A DNA stretch of 17,704 nucleotides, taken from the NCBI GenBank assembly GCA_050945895.1, contig JBMNTU010000044.1:1-17704 (forward strand), given 5' to 3'. Each line of letters begins with the position of its first letter. Within the stretch, counting starts at the first letter, position 1. The stretch is from JBMNTU01 sp050945895 (GTDB taxonomy: Bacteria; Bacillota; Clostridia; Christensenellales; Christensenellaceae). Both the position numbers and the translations under genes were made by a program. This document shows positions 13,132-17,704 of the stretch, one piece after another. The notes below the pieces were generated by a model, which had not been told where the DNA came from, did not search any database, and saw nothing but the letters and a program-made list of their open reading frames with translations.

Positions 13132-14139
13132 TTGAGTATTATTACTTATAAACAGGCGGTGCGGGACGCGCTGTACGAAGAACTAAAGCGTGACGAAAAA
13201 GTGTTTATGCTGGGTGAGGACCTGGGCGAATACGGCGGCTGCTTTGGCGTGACAGAAGGGTTCCAGAGGGAATTCGGCGAGGACCGTATTATGGATACGC
13301 CCATCGTGGAGGGCGGCTTTACGGGCGTTGCCGTAGGCGTGGCAATGGCGGGTTACCGACCGGTTGTGGAATATATGTTTGCGGATTTTGTAACGTGTGC
13401 GATGGATCTTTTGGTAAACCAGGCCGCAAAGGCGCGGTTTATGCTGGGCGGGCAGGTGAGCGTTCCGCTGGTGGTACGGACGCCTGCCGGAAGCGGCACG
13501 GGCGCGGCGGCACAGCATTCGCAGTGCTTCGAGGCGTGGTTTTGCCATGTGCCGGGGCTGAAGGTCGTCATGCCCGCGACGCCGTACGATGCAAAGGGGC
13601 TGCTAAAATCGGCCATCCGCGAGAACAACCCAATCATTTTTTACGAGCACAAGCTGGCCTACCCGCAAATGGGCGAAGTACCGGACGAAGAATACCTGCT
13701 GCCCATCGGCAAGGCAGACGTCAAGCGCCGGGGCAGGGATGTAACGATCATCAGCTATTCGCTGACGCTGCTGAAAGCGCTTGAGGCGGCCAAAATGCTG
13801 GAAAAAGACGGCATAGACGCCGAGGTGCTCGACCTTCGGACGCTTAGCCCGCTGGACGAGCAGGCGATTATTGCGTCTGCAAAGAAAACGGGGCGCGTGC
13901 TTATCGCGCACGAAAGCGTGGAAAACTTTGGCGTGGGCGCAGAGGTTTCGTCTATCATCAACGAAAGCGACGCATTCTACAGCCTCAAAAAGCCGGTGCG
14001 CCGGTTTGGCGGAGAATTCATTCCCATGCCGTATACGCCCGACCTCGAGGCGCAGATGGTGCCGCAGGCACAGACGATCTATATGGAGGTCAAACAGCTT
14101 TTGGGGCAAGGGCAGAAGGTCGTTAATTCGGCTGTATAA
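13132..14139 (+). CDS. Thiamine-diphosphate dehydrogenase E1 beta subunit (AcoB/PdhB-like)
   Basis: The partner of the preceding alpha subunit, 335 residues, completing the E1 active site at the alpha-beta interface. Recognisable features are MLGEDLGEYGGCFGVTEGF (about 22-40), the DTPIVEGGFTGVAVGVAMAG stretch (about 55-76), the EYMFADFVTCAMDLLVNQAAK region with the conserved aromatic contacts, GSGTGAAAQHSQ (about 122-133) and the C-terminal domain with VLIAHESVENFGVGAEV. The start is TTG at 13132 with GGAGG at 13119-13123, 8 bases before it. The operon ends here: a strong terminator lies about 50 bases downstream and there is no lipoyl acyltransferase (E2) or dihydrolipoyl dehydrogenase (E3). 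It must use subunits encoded elsewhere or work without them. Confidence 0.93.
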   Translation: MSIITYKQAVRDALYEELKRDEKVFMLGEDLGEYGGCFGVTEGFQREFGEDRIMDTPIVEGGFTGVAVGVAMAGYRPVVEYMFADFVTCAMDLLVNQAAKARFMLGGQVSVPLVVRTPAGSGTGAAAQHSQCFEAWFCHVPGLKVVMPATPYDAKGLLKSAIRENNPIIFYEHKLAYPQMGEVPDEEYLLPIGKADVKRRGRDVTIISYSLTLLKALEAAKMLEKDGIDAEVLDLRTLSPLDEQAIIASAKKTGRVLIAHESVENFGVGAEVSSIINESDAFYSLKKPVRRFGGEFIPMPYTPDLEAQMVPQAQTIYMEVKQLLGQGQKVVNSAV

Positions 14140-14187
14140 AAGATGAAGGCTGCCATGGGGCAGTGGTGAAAATAGAGCAACCGAAAT

Positions 14188-14234
14188 AAAAAACCACAGA
14201 TCATTTGGCCGAAAAGATGATCCGCGGTTTTTTT
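14188..14234. terminator. Terminator of the E1 operon, possibly bidirectional
   Basis: AAAAAACC and GATCAT (14188-14204) pair with ATGATC and GGTTTTTT (14217-14234), with two mismatched positions between the blocks. Ends in seven T residues on the plus strand and a run of T on the minus strand, so it can also serve the DUF3795 gene. Confidence 0.8.
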
Positions 14235-14310
14235 GCTTCAATAAACTATTTATGCATGGAACAAGTGCCTGCGGACGCGCTCGCAGCAATGGAGGGCAGG
14301 CGCAGCAGCA

Positions 14311-14568
14311 TCATTCAGACGCCCATTTCCGGCAGTTTGCAAGGCGTGGCTCGGGGTCAAACCCCATATCGACGCCCATGTTTGCTTCCATTTCGCAGGG
14401 GAAATCGGGGCACTGACCGCAGTGGCCGAGCTGTTTGTCTTCGCAGCATGATTTTACGCCGCAAGGGCTTCCCCAAAAGGGAAGTTTCATATTTGTGCAG
14501 CCGGTGCAGCCGACCTGTGTTTTGCGTTCGCAGGAATAACAGCTTACGCCGCATCTGGATTCAAACAT
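14311..14568 (-). CDS. Cys-rich DUF3795 protein
   Basis: An 85-residue protein with 12 cysteines (6, 10, 13, 21, 24, 36, 41, 42, 50, 53, 58, 79), beginning MFESRCGVSCYSCERK and containing GCTGC, HCGQCPDFPC and a final NCRKWASE. This pattern matches DUF3795, a family of short proteins in anaerobes. The function is unknown, but the paired cysteines suggest zinc or iron-sulfur binding. The start is ATG at 14566-14568. A GGAGG overlapping the end of murC lies about 11 bases upstream. murC ends 6 bases before this start, so the two genes are cotranscribed, although no link to peptidoglycan synthesis is known to me. A frame on the opposite strand (14205-14594) crosses a terminator and is rejected. 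Confidence 0.85.
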   Translation of the reverse strand: MFESRCGVSCYSCERKTQVGCTGCTNMKLPFWGSPCGVKSCCEDKQLGHCGQCPDFPCEMEANMGVDMGFDPEPRLANCRKWASE

Positions 14569-14574
14569 GCCAAG

Positions 14575-15966
14575 CTAATCCTCCAGGAAAATGAGCTGCT
14601 GGCGGTTGATGTCGCCCGAGCCAAGCGTCAGCACAATATCGCCCTCTTGCCAGTTTTTGTGCAAATAGTCTTTGATTTCGGAAAAAGTAGGGATATATAA
14701 ACAGTTTTTAGAATTTTTATTGATGGCGCCTACAATGTCGCGCGCGTGAATGCCCTGGGTATCGGTGTCGCGGCCGGGATAGATGTCCGGCATCAGCACC
14801 TCGTCCGCATCAGGAAAGGAAACAGCGTATTTATCTTTCAGTGTGCGGGCGCGCGTATACGAATTGCATTGGAAAACCACCCACAGCTTCCGGTGCGGAA
14901 CAAGCTTTGCTGCGCCAAGGCATGCCGCGATCTCGCTGGGGTGGTGTGCGTAATCGTGAAAAATCTTTACGCCATCCTTTTGCCCCATCAGCTCGAACCG
15001 GCGGCCGGCCAGCCTATATGATTTGAGCGCATCTGCCGAAACAGAAACGTCCACACCAAATACCTCGTTTGCAAAAGCTGTTGCTGCAAGGGCGTTGAGC
15101 AGATTGTGCCTGCCGGGAACAGTAAGTGCCAGTCGGCCGAGGTTCTGCCCGTGGTGCATTACGCTGCCGCTGCCATTGCCGAGTTCGTCAAACGAAATAT
15201 CGTCTAAATACCAGTCTGAACTCTCGCTGCCGTTGTAGGTAACAATGCGCCCCTTTGCATATTCTTTGAGTTTGCAGGTAAGCTCGTCCGAATGATTGAG
15301 CAGTAATACGCCCTGCTCTGGCTGCTTTTCAATAAATTCCACAAATGTGTTGAAAATATCGTCTATATCGCGGTAACAGTCCAAATGGTCGTCGTCGATA
15401 TTATTGACGAGTATGTGCGTTGGCTTCAGCGTAAGGAAGCTGCGGACATATTCGCACGCTTCGGTGATGAAGGCGTCTCCCGTGCCCACCTTTACGCCGC
15501 CGCCCAAAAAATCCACCATGCCGCCAACGTGCACAGTTGGGTCTTCGTCCAAGTGCTCCATGACAAGCGCCAGCATGGATGTAATCGTCGTCTTTCCATG
15601 GCAGCCTGCAATGCACGCCACATTTTTGAACCTTCGCGATACCAGCCCCAAAAGTTTGGAACGCTCCAGCATGGGAATGTCGTGCGCCGCGGCATAGGCA
15701 TATTCCGGATTAAACGGCTTGATGGCGGCGGAATACACCACAAGCTCGGCGTCATGGACATTCTTTTCATCATGCCCGATATAGAGCGGAATATTATTTT
15801 CGACCAATTTTTCTGTAAATGCGGATTCTTTGATGTCCGAGCCCGAAACAGAGTAGCCGTGAGATTGCATGATTTGCGCAAGCCCGCTCATAGAGCAGCC
15901 GCCAATACCAATAAAATGAACTTTGTTAATATTTGAAAATCCCAGATTTCGTGTTGTTGTTCCCAT
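14575..15966 (-). CDS. murC: UDP-N-acetylmuramate--L-alanine ligase
   Basis: Adds L-alanine to UDP-N-acetylmuramic acid with ATP, the first amino-acid step of the peptidoglycan stem peptide, in the cytoplasm. The 463-residue protein shows the three Mur ligase domains: N-terminal HFIGIGGCSMSGLAQIM (17-33) binding UDP, a central ATPase domain with P-loop GCHGKTT (121-127) and EACEYVRSFL (169-178), and a C-terminal domain with PGRHNLLNA (284-292) and HDYAHHPSEI (337-346). Two positions differ from the common form: Cys122 where Thr is usual in GTHGKTT, and Cys171/Val174 where many MurC have EADEYDRSF. I believe these are normal in clostridial MurC. The ATG at 15964-15966 has AGGGGA upstream. The gene is divergent from metG. 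Confidence 0.95.
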   Translation of the reverse strand: MGTTTRNLGFSNINKVHFIGIGGCSMSGLAQIMQSHGYSVSGSDIKESAFTEKLVENNIPLYIGHDEKNVHDAELVVYSAAIKPFNPEYAYAAAHDIPMLERSKLLGLVSRRFKNVACIAGCHGKTTITSMLALVMEHLDEDPTVHVGGMVDFLGGGVKVGTGDAFITEACEYVRSFLTLKPTHILVNNIDDDHLDCYRDIDDIFNTFVEFIEKQPEQGVLLLNHSDELTCKLKEYAKGRIVTYNGSESSDWYLDDISFDELGNGSGSVMHHGQNLGRLALTVPGRHNLLNALAATAFANEVFGVDVSVSADALKSYRLAGRRFELMGQKDGVKIFHDYAHHPSEIAACLGAAKLVPHRKLWVVFQCNSYTRARTLKDKYAVSFPDADEVLMPDIYPGRDTDTQGIHARDIVGAINKNSKNCLYIPTFSEIKDYLHKNWQEGDIVLTLGSGDINRQQLIFLED

Positions 15967-16005
15967 TTATTCCCCTATATTTCACCATTATTCAATACTC
16001 AGACC

Positions 16006-16034
16006 ATTATACTCAAATCGGTGTCCATACGCAA
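16006..16034 (-). promoter_or_regulatory. Candidate promoter of murC
   Basis: Minus-strand TTGCGT (16029-16034), a 17-base spacer and a perfect TATAAT (16006-16011). The start would lie near 15999, about 33 bases before the ATG. Confidence 0.6.
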
Positions 16035-16076
16035 CCGGTTTTCGGTTTGTTCAAAAATTGTTTGCCGATTTACGGA

Positions 16077-16105
16077 TTGAAATTATGCAGGCAAAACGAT
16101 ATAAT
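16077..16105 (+). promoter_or_regulatory. Promoter of metG
   Basis: TTGAAA (16077-16082), a 17-base spacer and a perfect TATAAT (16100-16105). The predicted start near 16112 leaves about 32 bases of leader, too short for a T-box riboswitch, so tRNA-Met-dependent attenuation at this promoter is unlikely. Confidence 0.75.
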
Positions 16106-16143
16106 ATATATTTATCGCCAGTACGAAAAAGGAGAGAAGGAAC

Positions 16144-17704
16144 ATGAGCGAAAAATACTATATTACGACCCCCATCTACTATCCGAGCGACAAGCTGCAC
16201 ATTGGGCATGCCTACTGCACGACGGCTGCGGATACAATGGCGCGCTTCAAACGGCTTGTGGGGTACGATGTCATGTTCCTGACGGGGACGGACGAGCACG
16301 GGCAGAAAATTGAAAAAATAGCGCAGGAAAAAGGCGTTGCGCCCAAAGAGTATGTGGATGGCATTGTCGCGAACATCAAGGAACTGTGGACGGCGATGAA
16401 CGTTACAAACGACGATTTTATCCGCACGACGGACGAGCGGCACATCAAAAGCGTGCAAAAGCTGTTTGTAAAGCTGTATGAGCAGGGCGACATCTACAAG
16501 AGCGAATACGAAAGCTGGTATTGTACGCCGTGCGAATCGTTTTGGACGGAGCGCCAGCTCGAGGATGGCATGTGTCCCGATTGCGGCCGGCCGGTGGAGA
16601 AAACAAAAGAAGAGAGCTATTTTTTCCGTGCGTCCAAATACGCGGACAGGCTCATTCAATATATTTATGATAACCCGGAATTTATTACGCCCGAATCGCG
16701 CAAAAATGAGATGCTCAACAACTTTTTGCTGCCCGGGCTGGAGGACCTTTGCGTGTCGCGTTCGTCGTTTAAATGGGGCATTCCCGTGCCGTTCGACGAA
16801 GGGCATGTGATGTATGTGTGGATCGATGCGCTCTCCAATTACATAACGGCGCTGGGGTACCTGTCGGAGGACGACAGCAAGTTCCAAAAATACTGGCCGG
16901 CCGACCTGCACCTTGTGGGCAAGGAAATCGTCCGTTTCCATACGATTACCTGGCCGATTATCCTGATGGCGCTTGGGCTACCCTTACCAAAGAGAGTATT
17001 CGGGCACGGCTGGCTCATCCTTTCGGGCGGTAAAATGAGCAAATCGAAAGGCAATGTGGTCGATCCGATGGTTTTGATCGAGCGGTATTCGAGCGACGCG
17101 CTGCGCTATTTTTTGATGCGGGAAGCGCCGCTCGGCCAAGACATGCAGTTTTCGGACGAACTGCTTTTGACCCGCATCAACTCCGACCTTGCGAACGACC
17201 TTGGCAATTTGCTGTCGCGCACGGTAACGATGGTCGACAAATATTTTGACGGAAAAATCCCCGCAGACGCGCAGCAGGGCGAAGAGGATAAAGCATTGCG
17301 CGATCTTGCAAAGTCTGTTACAGAAGCGTTTGAAGGCAAGATGGACGCGCTGAAAATATCTGAGGCGCTGGAGGACACATGGGGCTACATCGGCGCGATG
17401 AACAAATACATCGACCTGACTGCGCCGTGGGCGCTTGCCAAGGACGAAGCAAACGGGCCGAGGCTAAAAAGCGTGCTGTATAACCTGGCGCAGGGGCTGC
17501 GCATCGTCAGTGTGCTGGTATCGAGCGTGATGCCCAATACGGCAGTAGAAATACGCAAGCAGCTTGGGCTGGGAGAAGAAACTTTTGGCACATGGCAGAG
17601 CGCGGCAGAATACGACGCGGACATCGCGGGTGCCGTGGTGCAAAAGGGCGACGCGCTGTTTCCGCGGTTGGATATCAAAAAAGAAATCGAGTGGCTGCAA
17701 GGCA
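16144..17704 (+). CDS. metG: Methionyl-tRNA synthetase, partial (first 520 residues)
   Basis: Charges tRNA-Met with methionine, essential for translation initiation and elongation. The class I signature HIGH is at residues 19-22 and KMSKS at 297-301. The connective peptide carries one zinc knuckle, CTPC and CPDC, at about 127-148. Other MetRS motifs are GTDEHGQKI near 51-59, MYVWIDALSNYI and HLVGKEIVRFH, followed by the helical anticodon-binding domain with YIDLTAPWALAKD. The ATG at 16144 has GGAGAGAAGG ending 4 bases upstream. The frame is still open at the right edge of the window. Typical clostridial enzymes are about 640-660 residues with a C-terminal tRNA-binding domain, which would lie beyond the edge. 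The gene is unbroken within the window. Confidence 0.97.
   Translation, partial: MSEKYYITTPIYYPSDKLHIGHAYCTTAADTMARFKRLVGYDVMFLTGTDEHGQKIEKIAQEKGVAPKEYVDGIVANIKELWTAMNVTNDDFIRTTDERHIKSVQKLFVKLYEQGDIYKSEYESWYCTPCESFWTERQLEDGMCPDCGRPVEKTKEESYFFRASKYADRLIQYIYDNPEFITPESRKNEMLNNFLLPGLEDLCVSRSSFKWGIPVPFDEGHVMYVWIDALSNYITALGYLSEDDSKFQKYWPADLHLVGKEIVRFHTITWPIILMALGLPLPKRVFGHGWLILSGGKMSKSKGNVVDPMVLIERYSSDALRYFLMREAPLGQDMQFSDELLLTRINSDLANDLGNLLSRTVTMVDKYFDGKIPADAQQGEEDKALRDLAKSVTEAFEGKMDALKISEALEDTWGYIGAMNKYIDLTAPWALAKDEANGPRLKSVLYNLAQGLRIVSVLVSSVMPNTAVEIRKQLGLGEETFGTWQSAAEYDADIAGAVVQKGDALFPRLDIKKEIEWLQG

Noticed and set aside
13603..14289. 228-codon minus-strand open frame
   Set aside because: Antisense to the E1 beta gene and crosses the E1 terminator; no recognisable domain.
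14205..14594. 129-codon plus-strand open frame
   Set aside because: Begins inside the terminator and is antisense to the DUF3795 gene, whose cysteine pattern is convincing.
15385..15936. 183-codon plus-strand open frame
   Set aside because: Antisense to murC, no translation signals.
16106..16143. T-box leader for metG
   Set aside because: The gap from the predicted start to the ATG is only about 32 bases, far too short, and no T-box sequence is present.
16051..16941. 296-codon minus-strand open frame
   Set aside because: Antisense to metG and across the metG promoter; composition is that of a shadow frame.

Overview
The window is a roughly 50% GC, gene-dense bacterial chromosomal segment with short intergenic gaps. 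It looks like an anaerobic Gram-positive of class Clostridia. The signs are a class B sortase, a DUF4214 secreted protein, strong AGGAGG-type ribosome binding sites, frequent TTG start codons, ferredoxin-type oxidoreductases and a clostridial-style MurC and diaminopimelate decarboxylase. A Christensenellales-like gut anaerobe would fit, but that is a guess. I see no insertion sequence, prophage, CRISPR array, tRNA or rRNA.

Left end (1-1073, minus strand): the start of rmlA (dTDP-glucose pyrophosphorylase, cut by the window edge) sits behind a rhamnosyltransferase-like family 2 glycosyltransferase. This is the leading end of a dTDP-rhamnose/cell-surface glycan operon. A divergent promoter region separates it from a plus-strand run of sortase B, S-adenosylmethionine decarboxylase (speD) and spermidine synthase (speE). 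speD and speE overlap and form a spermidine module. A 305-base gap with promoter-like elements and two hairpins leads to a secreted protein with four C-terminal DUF4214-type repeats.

Middle (5459-9808): a strong terminator, a possible structured intergenic element and a bidirectional terminator are followed by an unrecognised 57-residue acidic protein (minus). Divergent from it is a small ACT-like (TM1266-like) protein (plus). Convergent to that is a minus-strand pair, a calcineurin-like phosphoesterase and a diaminopimelate-decarboxylase-type PLP enzyme, with a good promoter upstream. A DHH/DHHA1 phosphoesterase with its own perfect-palindrome terminator follows.

Catabolic regulon (9809-14234): a SorC-family sugar-binding repressor and an iron-sulfur aldo/keto-reductase-like protein (minus, overlapping by 11 bases) are divergent from an E1 alpha/beta pair of a thiamine-diphosphate 2-oxoacid or acetoin dehydrogenase (plus). 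The two promoters are near mirror images (TTGACA, 17 bases, TATGAT). Each has TTTACA/TGTAAA-type palindromes just downstream, as expected of an autoregulated repressor switch. The E1 pair ends in a terminator with no E2 or E3 gene, and the reductase-like protein appears to lack most of the usual catalytic tetrad. This is the most interesting part of the window.

Right end (14311-17704): murC and a Cys-rich DUF3795 gene (minus) are divergent from metG (methionyl-tRNA synthetase, plus), which runs off the window. Both have recognisable promoters in the 177-base gap.
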